Source of the DNA: JAAYRQ01 sp035647235
GTDB lineage: Bacteria; Bacillota; Syntrophomonadia; Syntrophomonadales; Syntrophomonadaceae
Length of the DNA stretch: 64,000 nt
Assembly: GCA_964514235.1 (NCBI GenBank)
Contig: CAZEPV010000008.1
Location: 19,074-83,073 of the forward strand
Direction: 5' to 3'
The notes under the pieces are model-generated. The model was given only the letters and a program-made list of their open reading frames with translations. It was not told the origin of the DNA and searched no databases. The translations under genes and the position numbers were made by a program. Position 1 is the stretch's first letter. Every line of letters begins with the position of its first letter. Below, piece by piece: positions 34,605-43,215 of the stretch.

Positions 34605-35001
34605 CGTTATCTATAATGGCCATAGTACAGCGGGATATGCAGACTAATTTCTCATTTTCATCATAAATTCTAATATCCCAGACCAGGGTTTTTCTACCTA
34701 TATGTATAGGACTACCAATCGCTTTAACTACCCCATCCCGCTTGCTTCTTATATGATTGGCATTAATCTCTAATCCTACTGCATGTTGAGTCTTGGGATT
34801 AATAAATTGATAAGAACCTGCTGAAGCTACAGTTTCTGCAATTACAACGGAAACACCCCCATGCAATAAGCCAAAAGGCTGATGGGTTTTCGGTGTGACT
34901 GGCATAGTTGCGATTACTTCTTCAGGTGTATATTTGGTGATTTCTATACCTAGTGTCGCCATTACCGTATTAGAATAATCAAATAAATCATCATGTTTCA
35001 T
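34600..35001 (-). CDS. PaaI/YdiI-type hot-dog thioesterase
   Basis: Hot-dog thioesterase of 133 residues. The family motif HGGVSVVIAETVASAGS follows PFGLLHGG, with the Glu/Asp catalytic position in VVIAETV. GLEINANHIRSKRDG is the second conserved strand. Members hydrolyse aryl- or acyl-CoA thioesters, such as phenylacetyl-CoA or DHNA-CoA in menaquinone synthesis. Substrate cannot be told. GGGGCC precedes the ATG weakly. It stands alone between a terminator and pflA. Confidence 0.9.
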   Translation of the reverse strand: MKHDDLFDYSNTVMATLGIEITKYTPEEVIATMPVTPKTHQPFGLLHGGVSVVIAETVASAGSYQFINPKTQHAVGLEINANHIRSKRDGVVKAIGSPIHIGRKTLVWDIRIYDENEKLVCISRCTMAIIDNA

Positions 35002-35092
35002 TTCGGCCCCCCCTTAATCCTTACTTACCATTATATGATATTAATAGCCTAATTAAAATAAGCTTTATAAGTTAGGATGAAAAATCCTAAAT

Positions 35093-35836
35093 TTATATGT
35101 TAGCATAAACTTGGATATTTGTAATCTGGGCGATTTGCTTTTGGATACTTGCAATTTTTCCAGGAGTCGGAACCTCAATATCATTTAATTCATATTTTAA
35201 GTTTAGCAATTCCCATTTATGGACTCCTAGAGTATGGTAGGGGAGCAGGTCTATTCTTTCTACACTAGATAGGCCTTTTATAAATTGGGCCAAGCTGACT
35301 ATATCGTCGGCATTATCGGTGAGGCCAGGGACTATTACATACCTGATCCAGATGGGAACATTGGCTGCGGAAATAAAATTTAAGTTTTTAATATTAAGCA
35401 TATTATCTAGGCCAGTAAGCTTTTGGCTATTAGAAGGATCCATATGTTTTATATCGGCTAAAACCAGGTCTGTATATGCTAGCACTTCTTCTAAAAGTGG
35501 GCTTTTTACGTATAGGGATGAATCAAAGGCGGTATGGATATTATTTTCACGACATTCCTGAAAAACCTTTTTAACAAAAGGGGCTTGCAGGAGGGGTTCA
35601 CCCCCTGAAAAAGTAATACCCCCATTAGAAGCGGTAAAATACGGTTTGGCCCGCATAATTATCTGCATCAGTTCTGCCACCGTATAAGTTCGGGCTTTGG
35701 CTGATTTTATAGCCCAGGCGTCGGGGTTATGACAGTATTTGCAACGTAGATGGCAGCCTTGCAAAAAAATAAGGGTGCGGATTCCTGGCCCATCAAGTGT
35801 GCTAAAAGTATCAATAGAATGAACTAGACCTTGCAA
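35093..35836 (-). CDS. pflA: Pyruvate formate-lyase activating enzyme
   Basis: Radical SAM enzyme of 247 residues. Cys28, Cys32 and Cys35 in GCHLRCKYCHNPD bind the 4Fe-4S cluster, and TFSGGEPLLQAPF follows. It abstracts a hydrogen from the glycyl-radical site of PflB. The TTG start at 35834-35836 has GGTGG 8 bases upstream. The pflB stop is 23 bases upstream, so the two form a pflB-pflA operon. Length matches the short PflA type without extra ferredoxin domain. Confidence 0.96.
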   Translation of the reverse strand: MQGLVHSIDTFSTLDGPGIRTLIFLQGCHLRCKYCHNPDAWAIKSAKARTYTVAELMQIIMRAKPYFTASNGGITFSGGEPLLQAPFVKKVFQECRENNIHTAFDSSLYVKSPLLEEVLAYTDLVLADIKHMDPSNSQKLTGLDNMLNIKNLNFISAANVPIWIRYVIVPGLTDNADDIVSLAQFIKGLSSVERIDLLPYHTLGVHKWELLNLKYELNDIEVPTPGKIASIQKQIAQITNIQVYANI

Positions 35837-35859
35837 ATTAAGACCACCTTCATTTTATT

Positions 35860-38085
35860 CTACATGGTTTTATAAAATGTCCTAGTAATAATTTCTTCCT
35901 GATGTTCCCGAGACAATTTTATAAAATGCACTGCATAACCGGAAACTCGGATAGTTAAATCGGGATATTTTTCCGGGTGTTTTATAGCATCTTTTAAGGT
36001 ATCTAGATTAAGTACATTGATATTAATGTGGTGGGCATCTTGGATAAAATATCCTTTCAACAGGGCGACTAAGTTGTTGATCCTTTCATCATCAGACACC
36101 CCAAGAGCAGGTGGGACAATGGAGAAGGTGTAGGAAATGCCGTCTTTAGCATATTTGTAAGGCAGTTTAGCCACCGAGTTACAAGCGGCGATAGCTCCAT
36201 GCTCCTCACGTCCATGCAGGGGGTTGGCCCCTGGGGCTAAAGGTTCACCTTTTTTCCTACCATCAGGGGTAGTCCCAGTATGTTTGCCATACATAACATT
36301 AGAAGTAATAGTAAGGATAGATAAGGTGTGAACCGAATTTTTGTAAGTAGGGTGGTTACGCAACTTTTGTATAAACTTTTCTACTAATTTAACAGCCAGC
36401 ATATCTACCCTATCATCATCATTGCCGAATTTGGGGAAGTCGCCTTCGGTAACAAAATCGGTAATAATCCCCCTTTCATCCTTGATTACCTTTACTTGGG
36501 CATATTTAATAGCACTCAAAGAATCTGCTACTACGGATAATCCCGCTATTCCGAAGGCCATAAATCGGGTCAATTCGGTGTCATGTAGGGCTAATTCGAT
36601 TCTTTCGTAGGCATACTTGTCATGCATATAATGGATAATATTCATAGTATTTACGTAGAGGGCAGTCAGCCAGTCCATTTGTATTTCAAACCTATGCATT
36701 ACTTCTTCATAATCCAAGTATTCCTTTTCATAAATAGGTAGTTTGGCTCCTACTTGTTGGCCAGTAATTTCATCAATTCCACCATTTAGTGCATAAAGCA
36801 AAAGTTTGGCTAAATTACACCTAGCCCCAAAGTACTGACTTTCTTTACCTAGACGCATGGCGGAAACACAGCAGGCAATGGCATAATCATCACCAAAATC
36901 CTGCCTCATCAAATCATCATTTTCGTATTGGATGGCACTAGTATCTATGGAAAGTTTGGCCACATAATCAAGAAAGTGGTCGGGTAAGTTTTGCGACCAT
37001 AATACTGTCATATTAGGTTCTGGTGCTGGACCTAAGTTGGTCAAGGTGTGCAGAAAGCGAAAACTACTTTTGGTGACCAATGGCCTGCCATCTACTCCAG
37101 CCCCCCCAATAACTTCCGTAATCCAATTAGGATCACCAGCGAATATTTCGCTATAGGCTGGGGTTCTTAGATGTCTAACTAACCTTAACTTGATTACTAA
37201 TTGGTCTATTAATTCCTGGGCTTCTGCTTCCTTTATAAGACCGCTTTGTAAATCCCGTTCCAGGTAAATATCTAGAAATGTAGATATACGCCCCAGGCTC
37301 ATAGCAGCCCCATTCTGTTCCTTGATAGCGGCCAAAAAGCCGAAATACAACCACTGGATGGCTTCCTGAGCGTTCCGAGCTGGTTTACTTATATCATAGC
37401 CGTAGGAATCAGCCATTATTTTTAATTCTTCCAATGCTTGGATTTGGTCGAATAGTTCCTCCCGAAGTCTAATTTTTTCATCATTCATTTGCTTATTGGC
37501 TAAAGTAAGGTCTTGTTTTTTGCCAGCAATAAGTAAGTCTACTCCATATAGACTAATCCGTCGGTAATCCCCGATTATTCTGCCCCGACCATAGGAATCG
37601 GGCAAGCCAGTTATAATCCCCACTTTCCTAGCCAATTTCATTTCGGGAGTATAAGCCGCAAATACCCCATCATTATGGGTGCGGCGGTGTTTTTTAAAAA
37701 AGGTTTCTAGTTGGGGGTTGAGCTCATAACCATAAGCCCTACAAGCTGTTTTACTGTGTCTAAGCCCCCCATAAATATTAATAGCTCTTTTAAGTGGTTG
37801 ATCGGTTTGCAGGCCTACGATTAGTTCCAAGTCCTTATCAATGTAGCCTGGGGGGTGGCTGGTTATATTAATTGGAGTATCGGGATCCACTGACAAAACC
37901 CCATCATTATGCAATTCCGCTTTTAATAAATCTTGACACTTTTGCCATAAACCTTGAGTCCTATTACTAGGTCCCGCTAGAAAGTTGGCATCACCAGAGT
38001 AGGGCAAGTAATTTTTCTGAATAAAATCCCTAACATTGATATCATGTGTCCATTTGCCCCCATGAAAATTTTGCCATGCTGCCAT
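35860..38085 (-). CDS. pflB: Formate C-acetyltransferase (pyruvate formate-lyase)
   Basis: Glycyl-radical enzyme of 741 residues that splits pyruvate plus CoA into acetyl-CoA and formate. The active-site pair Cys405-Cys406 is in AIACCVSAMRLG. The glycyl radical is Gly716 in RVSGYAVHF. The opening GGKWTHDINVRDFIQKNY is typical of true PFL rather than of diol dehydratases. Followed by its activase. In an organism expected to live by beta-oxidation it would produce acetyl-CoA for biosynthesis or release formate for interspecies transfer. Confidence 0.97.
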   Translation of the reverse strand: MAAWQNFHGGKWTHDINVRDFIQKNYLPYSGDANFLAGPSNRTQGLWQKCQDLLKAELHNDGVLSVDPDTPINITSHPPGYIDKDLELIVGLQTDQPLKRAINIYGGLRHSKTACRAYGYELNPQLETFFKKHRRTHNDGVFAAYTPEMKLARKVGIITGLPDSYGRGRIIGDYRRISLYGVDLLIAGKKQDLTLANKQMNDEKIRLREELFDQIQALEELKIMADSYGYDISKPARNAQEAIQWLYFGFLAAIKEQNGAAMSLGRISTFLDIYLERDLQSGLIKEAEAQELIDQLVIKLRLVRHLRTPAYSEIFAGDPNWITEVIGGAGVDGRPLVTKSSFRFLHTLTNLGPAPEPNMTVLWSQNLPDHFLDYVAKLSIDTSAIQYENDDLMRQDFGDDYAIACCVSAMRLGKESQYFGARCNLAKLLLYALNGGIDEITGQQVGAKLPIYEKEYLDYEEVMHRFEIQMDWLTALYVNTMNIIHYMHDKYAYERIELALHDTELTRFMAFGIAGLSVVADSLSAIKYAQVKVIKDERGIITDFVTEGDFPKFGNDDDRVDMLAVKLVEKFIQKLRNHPTYKNSVHTLSILTITSNVMYGKHTGTTPDGRKKGEPLAPGANPLHGREEHGAIAACNSVAKLPYKYAKDGISYTFSIVPPALGVSDDERINNLVALLKGYFIQDAHHININVLNLDTLKDAIKHPEKYPDLTIRVSGYAVHFIKLSREHQEEIITRTFYKTM

Positions 38086-38146
38086 AAAAATACCCCCTAA
38101 TAATTCTGCTTATATTGTTTGAATTAAAAGGGGATTTATACATAGT

Positions 38147-38587
38147 TTAAAATCTAATCCCTGGTCTAGGAACCTTTTGAAAACTATTGGTTAAGCTGTA
38201 GCCTAGTATTATCCCTGTTACTGTTGTAACACTTTGGGTCATTAAGCTGCCCATTAAACCCTGCAAGAAAAACAAACTCAAATTACTATAATATAGGACT
38301 GGTGACAAATAAAGGAATAAGGCTGGCAGGGTAAGAAAAATTAGTTGTAATTTATTTATTTGCCACTGGCTATTTTTGAAGTCTGCCTGTACTAGCCAAT
38401 TAGCACCCAATATAAGGCCGATTATTAAAGGTGGGCCAAAGACTAAATATATGTAAGTAAATAGGCCTATATCAAAAGTGTTTTTGTAGGCACCCGAAAG
38501 GCGTACAGTAAAAATAATATAAGAGAAGAGTATTAAACTATAGATGATTTGTTTGGCCACTCGTTTAGTTAGGCTATTATCACGCAA
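38147..38587 (-). CDS. Small integral membrane protein of unknown function
   Basis: Protein of 146 residues with four hydrophobic segments (about 14-30, 42-64, 80-100, 105-130). TTG start with GGAGGG 8 bases upstream. No motif is recognised. It lies 61 bases upstream of pflB on the same strand and could be co-transcribed with it. A role in formate transport is possible by location only; it does not resemble FocA. Confidence 0.7.
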   Translation of the reverse strand: MRDNSLTKRVAKQIIYSLILFSYIIFTVRLSGAYKNTFDIGLFTYIYLVFGPPLIIGLILGANWLVQADFKNSQWQINKLQLIFLTLPALFLYLSPVLYYSNLSLFFLQGLMGSLMTQSVTTVTGIILGYSLTNSFQKVPRPGIRF

Positions 38588-38715
38588 TTATTTTTCCCTC
38601 CTTTCACTTCCAAATATATTTTCTTTTTAGTATACAGGAATAATAAGAAAATTGCCCCTAAATCCAGGATATATTATACTTATAGCTAGTCTAAGGATAT
38701 GGGGTTGACTACAAA

Positions 38716-40635
38716 TTGATTGTTTTACAAGCGGAAGATTTGTCTGTGACTTTCGGGGTTCAGACTGTTTTAGATAAAGTTAGTTTAGTAGTTAATGAGG
38801 GAGAAAGGCTAGGAATAGTGGGAGCCAATGGCTCTGGGAAAACTACTCTTTTAAAATGCTTGACCCAGCAATTGGAAGCCGATAGTGGAAAAATATATTT
38901 TTCTTCACTTACCTCATTAGCCTATCTGGAGCAACTTCCAGAATACCAGGATAATAGTACAATTTGGGATGTGGTAATGGATAATTTCGCCCCTTTACTA
39001 GCCATGCGTAATAATTTGCGACAAATCGAGGCAGAGATGGCCCAAGCAAGTGGTGGAAAGTTAGATAGACTAATGTCCCAGTATGCCCAGATTACGGGGG
39101 AATATGAATATAGTGACGGTTATTCATGTGAAAATATAGCAGCTAAAATTTTAACGGGCTTAGGTTTTGGGGAATCCGAATTTACCCGCCAAATCATAAG
39201 CCTAAGCGGTGGGGAGAAAACTCGGCTTAATATGGCCCGTTTATTAACCTTGGAACCAGATGTCCTGTGTTTGGATGAGCCCACTAACTACCTAGATATG
39301 GAGGCCGTAGAATGGCTGGAAGAATACCTAGCTGCTTACAATGGTACCGTAATTCTAGTATCACATGATAGGCTGTTTTTGGATAAGGTTGCTAGCCGAA
39401 TTTTAGAAATAAGTAGCAGCAAACTCTACTCCTATCCAGGCAACTATTCTAATTACTTGAAATTAAAAAGAGTTAATTCCTTAGCCTGGGAGAAAGCATA
39501 TCAAAAACAGCAGATATATATCAAAAAAACTGAAGCTTATATAGAAAGATTTAAGGCAGGTATAAAAGCCAAACAAGCCTCAGGGCGCAAAAAGCAATTA
39601 GAAAGGCTGGAAGGCCTAGAGAAATTGGCAATAGAACCGAAAATAGCACCATGGGAATTCAACCTAAAGCAAACCAGTGGACTTAAGGTTTTAAAAGTTG
39701 AAAACCTAAGCAAATCATACGATAAAAAGCTTTTTCATCATATAAATATTAATTTACAAAAGGGGGATAAGGTAGCCCTAATAGGACCTAATGGTTGTGG
39801 GAAAACTACCTTGCTTAAAATTATTGCGGGCTTACAATTGCCAGATGCTGGAGAAGTTCAACTAGGAAATAGGGTTATCGTAGGCTATTTTTCTCAGGAA
39901 TTTGAGGATTTGGATGGAGACAATACTATCCTAGATGAAATTATTTATAATTTTGATATTACTATAGAAAAGGCCCGGGACTTACTGGGACGAATGCTTT
40001 TTACGGGTGATTATGTCTTAAAAAACATAAAAAATCTGAGCGGGGGCGAAAAAGCCAGGCTTTCCATTTTGAAATTAATCTTAACTGGGGCTAATTTTCT
40101 GATACTCGATGAGCCTACTAATCACCTAGATATAGAAAGCAGGTTAGTTATTGAGGAAATTTTAGCTGACTACCCTGGGACTATCATACTAGTTTCGCAT
40201 GATAGATATTTTATTGACCAAATCGCTAGCCAAATTTTAGCTTTCGAAAACCAAAGTATTACTTCCTATTTAGGCAATTATAGTTATTACCATAGTAAAA
40301 GGGTAATAGAAAATGATAATTCAAAAACCAAAGCGGAAATAGTCGACCCCTCACCGCAACAAGTGCTTAGAAGGGAGCAAAAAGAGAAGGAAAGAGTTGA
40401 ACGTAGGCTTAAACGAAATTTAGCTGAATTAGAGGAAAAGATTTCGGCTAGGGAAAAAGAAATGGGGGATATTAACACTGAACTTATTAGCCCTAAGAAC
40501 TTTTCCGAGCCAGAGAAGCTACAACTTCTAAGTGAAAAATTAGCAGAATTGGAAACTGAAGTTTCTGATTTATATGAAAAATGGGAAGAATTAGGGATGC
40601 AAGCGGAAAGTAATGGAATAAGGATTTATGGATAA
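38716..40635 (+). CDS. ABC-F family ATPase
   Basis: Tandem ABC ATPase without membrane segments, 639 residues. Walker A sites are GANGSGKTTLLK (about 36-47) and GPNGCGKTTLLK (about 355-366); signature motifs LSGGEKTRLNMARL and LSGGEKARLSILKL; Walker B CLDEPTNYLDM and ILDEPTNHLDI. A charged inter-domain linker and a C-terminal coiled coil (about 540-630) follow. ABC-F proteins act on the ribosome, in translation control or antibiotic resistance. The subfamily is not certain (Uup/YdiF-like by the C-terminal coil). TTG start. Confidence 0.92.
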   Translation: MIVLQAEDLSVTFGVQTVLDKVSLVVNEGERLGIVGANGSGKTTLLKCLTQQLEADSGKIYFSSLTSLAYLEQLPEYQDNSTIWDVVMDNFAPLLAMRNNLRQIEAEMAQASGGKLDRLMSQYAQITGEYEYSDGYSCENIAAKILTGLGFGESEFTRQIISLSGGEKTRLNMARLLTLEPDVLCLDEPTNYLDMEAVEWLEEYLAAYNGTVILVSHDRLFLDKVASRILEISSSKLYSYPGNYSNYLKLKRVNSLAWEKAYQKQQIYIKKTEAYIERFKAGIKAKQASGRKKQLERLEGLEKLAIEPKIAPWEFNLKQTSGLKVLKVENLSKSYDKKLFHHININLQKGDKVALIGPNGCGKTTLLKIIAGLQLPDAGEVQLGNRVIVGYFSQEFEDLDGDNTILDEIIYNFDITIEKARDLLGRMLFTGDYVLKNIKNLSGGEKARLSILKLILTGANFLILDEPTNHLDIESRLVIEEILADYPGTIILVSHDRYFIDQIASQILAFENQSITSYLGNYSYYHSKRVIENDNSKTKAEIVDPSPQQVLRREQKEKERVERRLKRNLAELEEKISAREKEMGDINTELISPKNFSEPEKLQLLSEKLAELETEVSDLYEKWEELGMQAESNGIRIYG

Positions 40636-40649
40636 AAGGAGCTTGAAAA

Positions 40650-41735
40650 TTGCGCAACAAAAAAGAAAAAATAATTATAGTAGGAGTAAGGTCGCCTCGG
40701 GTGGGATTTTCCGAATTCCAGGGCGATATGGAAGAGTTGACTGGCCTGGCCGAAGCTGCTGGTGGGGAAGTAGTATCTTCTTTATCACAAACGCGGCAAA
40801 GACCAGAACCCGCTACATATATTGGACGAGGCAAAGTGCAGGAATTATTACACTTAGCAGAGGAATTGGAAGCAGATTTAATCGTATTTAACACCGAATT
40901 AACCCCAGTGCAATTACGCAATCTGGAGGAAAGTTTATCTAGGCGGGTAATAGATCGCACTATGCTCATTCTTGATATTTTTGGACAAAGGGCTAGGTCA
41001 CGGGAAGGTATCTTGCAAGTTGAATTAGCTAGATTGCAATACCAATTACCTAGGCTAACTGGAGTAGGTAGCCAGTTAAGCCGAATCGGTGGTGGTATAG
41101 GCGCTAGGGGTGCTGGAGAACAAAAACTAGAATTAGATCGTAGGCAGATTAGGAGAAGAATAAAAGATATTAAAAAACAAATGGAGAAAGTAGAAAAAAC
41201 CAGGCAATTACACCGCAGACAAAGGGAGAGAGCCGGGCTTCCCATAGTATCCTTAGTTGGCTATACTAATGCGGGGAAATCCTCCTTATTTAATGCCCTT
41301 TGTGAAATAGGCCATCAAAGTGGTGCCAAACAAGTAGCAGCCCATAATAAATTATTCCAGACCTTAGATACTACCACTAGGAAAATAACTTTTAATTCTG
41401 CCCAAGAGGTGCTCATAAGTGATACAGTCGGCTTTATTAAGGACCTACCCCATAATCTAGTAGCTGCTTTTAAGTCGACATTAGAAGAGGCTATTGAGGC
41501 TGATGTCCTAATAAATGTGGTAGACGTTTTTGATCCCAATTATATGGAGAAAATATTAGTAGTAGAAGAAGTCCTACAAGAATTAGGAGCCGACCTTGAT
41601 AAGGTAATAACGGTTTTAAACAAAGCTGACTTATTAGATAATATTCCCTCAGGTGGTGGCGATATCTATATATCGGCTAAAACAGGCTTAGGTTTAGATA
41701 AGCTATTAACCAGGATTGAAGATTTAACCTTATAA
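40650..41735 (+). CDS. hflX: GTPase HflX
   Basis: Ribosome-associated GTPase of 361 residues. The N-terminal HflX domain (about 1-185; YIGRGKVQELLHL, QLSRIGGGIGARGAGE) precedes a coiled coil and a G domain with G1 GYTNAGKSSLFNAL, G3 DTVGFI and G4 NKADL. HflX splits stalled ribosomes under stress. TTG start with AAAAGGAGC 7 bases upstream; the gap to the ABC-F gene is 14 bases. Co-transcription with an ABC-F factor gives a ribosome-rescue theme. Confidence 0.95.
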   Translation: MRNKKEKIIIVGVRSPRVGFSEFQGDMEELTGLAEAAGGEVVSSLSQTRQRPEPATYIGRGKVQELLHLAEELEADLIVFNTELTPVQLRNLEESLSRRVIDRTMLILDIFGQRARSREGILQVELARLQYQLPRLTGVGSQLSRIGGGIGARGAGEQKLELDRRQIRRRIKDIKKQMEKVEKTRQLHRRQRERAGLPIVSLVGYTNAGKSSLFNALCEIGHQSGAKQVAAHNKLFQTLDTTTRKITFNSAQEVLISDTVGFIKDLPHNLVAAFKSTLEEAIEADVLINVVDVFDPNYMEKILVVEEVLQELGADLDKVITVLNKADLLDNIPSGGGDIYISAKTGLGLDKLLTRIEDLTL

Positions 41736-41869
41736 GCCTGCATTAGTTCCAATCTGATATTGAAAATACTAGTAGCCTACCTTTTGATTTACCGATGATT
41801 TTGGTAGACATACATAATAGGACAAAGTAAAATTGAAAAGATAGATAAGCTCTTTTTAAGGAGACAATT

Positions 41870-43039
41870 ATGAAAGTTAATTATAGATTGGTCTTTATTT
41901 CTATATTGGTATTCATACTTACATTTGGTCTGGGGATTTTGACTGCCAAATTCTTCAACCTCGGGCTAGCCCAGGAAACTCTGGAGGAAAAGGCAGCTAA
42001 GGGTAAGATGGTAAGTATTCTGATCATGGGGCTTGATGCCCGAAATGGTACGGAAAACTCTCGCAGTGATACTATGATATTAGTAAATGTAGACCGTCAA
42101 AGTAAAAAAATAGCTATGGTTTGGATTCCGCGAGATACTAGGGTTGAAGTCGGTTTTAATCGCTATGATCGGATTAACAGTATAAATTCTTTAAAAGGTC
42201 CAGAAGCGGCTTGTGATGTGGTGGGAAAACTGCTAAATACTAAGGTGAATTATTATATCACTCTTAACTTTTCGGGATTTGCTAAAATTGTAGATATCCT
42301 AGGCGGGGTGCTTGTGGATGTAGAAGCCGATATGCGGCATTTTGATCCTGATCCCAAGTTAAATATTAATTTAACTAAAGGTGAGCAAATCTTAAATGGC
42401 AAAGAAGCTTTAGATTATGTGCGTTACAGGGAGAGATTGACTGCTGATATTGGTCGGACTGCAAGGCAACAGAAGTTTATCAAGGCCTTAGCTCAGGAGA
42501 CACTTAAAGCTAAAAACATAATAAAATTACCTAAAATACTGCCGGAAATTTTCGAGCAAGTAAAAACTAATATTCCTACAAATGATGTCTTATTCATGAT
42601 TAATGTAGCTCGGGAATTTGATGAGGCTAGCGTAATTACGCAAACACTGCCAGGCTATCCCTTCACTGACCCCAAAACTGGGGCTAGTTATTGGGGAGCA
42701 GATGAGAAAATCGCTAAAACTATCATAGATGATTTATTCACAGGTAAAACATATGATGTAGCCCAGGACCCCCCGAATTGGGTAAAACCTGCCCCCTCAA
42801 TATATGAAGCTGAGGAAGTGGAAGAAGAAGTAAGTGAAAACGAAGAAAATAAACCCGAAGATAATGACGAAATAGAAGAAATTGATGATGGGAATTCTGG
42901 GTTAACAGATAATATTCCCAATACTGAGGCCGAGACCGAGACTGAAAGTGAGACAAAAATAGACAAGTCGGAACCACCAGCATTGCCAGAAGGTGATGAT
43001 CTTGTGATAGATAATACTTCGGGAGAAGGCTACATATAG
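41870..43039 (+). CDS. LytR-CpsA-Psr (LCP) family cell-wall protein
   Basis: Membrane-anchored protein of 389 residues: one N-terminal helix (about 7-29), an LCP domain (about 48-235; SILIMGLDARNGTENSRSDT, then WIPRDTRVEV and ALDYVRYRE), and an acidic low-complexity tail (about 310-389, rich in Glu, Asp, Ser, Thr). LCP enzymes ligate teichoic acids or other glycopolymers to peptidoglycan. The arginines in RDTRVEV and YVRYRE are the phosphate-binding residues of the family. Its stop is only 3 bases before the tandem repeat. Confidence 0.93.
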   Translation: MKVNYRLVFISILVFILTFGLGILTAKFFNLGLAQETLEEKAAKGKMVSILIMGLDARNGTENSRSDTMILVNVDRQSKKIAMVWIPRDTRVEVGFNRYDRINSINSLKGPEAACDVVGKLLNTKVNYYITLNFSGFAKIVDILGGVLVDVEADMRHFDPDPKLNINLTKGEQILNGKEALDYVRYRERLTADIGRTARQQKFIKALAQETLKAKNIIKLPKILPEIFEQVKTNIPTNDVLFMINVAREFDEASVITQTLPGYPFTDPKTGASYWGADEKIAKTIIDDLFTGKTYDVAQDPPNWVKPAPSIYEAEEVEEEVSENEENKPEDNDEIEEIDDGNSGLTDNIPNTEAETETESETKIDKSEPPALPEGDDLVIDNTSGEGYI

Positions 43040-43042
43040 ATT

Positions 43043-43209
43043 TGGGAAGTGGGATGTGGGAAGCTAGAAGTTGGAAGTGGGAAGTGGGAAGCTGGATGTG
43101 GGAAGCTAGAAGTTGGAAGTTGGAAGTGGGAAGTGGGAAGTGGGAAGCTGGATGTTGGAAGCTGGAAGTTGGAAGTGGGATGTGGGAAGTGGGATGTGGG
43201 AAGCTGGAG
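43043..43209 (+). repeat. 23-copy 7-bp tandem repeat (consensus TGGGAAG) with G-quadruplex motif
   Basis: From 43043 to 43203 the sequence divides exactly into 23 heptamers with no slips, plus a partial CTGGAG to 43209. Unit variants are TGGGAAG, TTGGAAG, CTGGAAG, CTAGAAG, TGGGATG and CTGGATG, differing mainly at positions 1, 2, 3 and 6. Units 20-23 give four GGG runs with 4-base loops (43177-43200), a canonical G-quadruplex pattern on the plus strand. The tract fills the gap between two convergent stop codons (43039 and 43216). Confidence 0.97.
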
Positions 43210-43215
43210 TTAGTA

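Noticed and set aside
43043..43209. CRISPR-like array
   Set aside because: The units are contiguous 7-mers without spacers and no cas genes are present.
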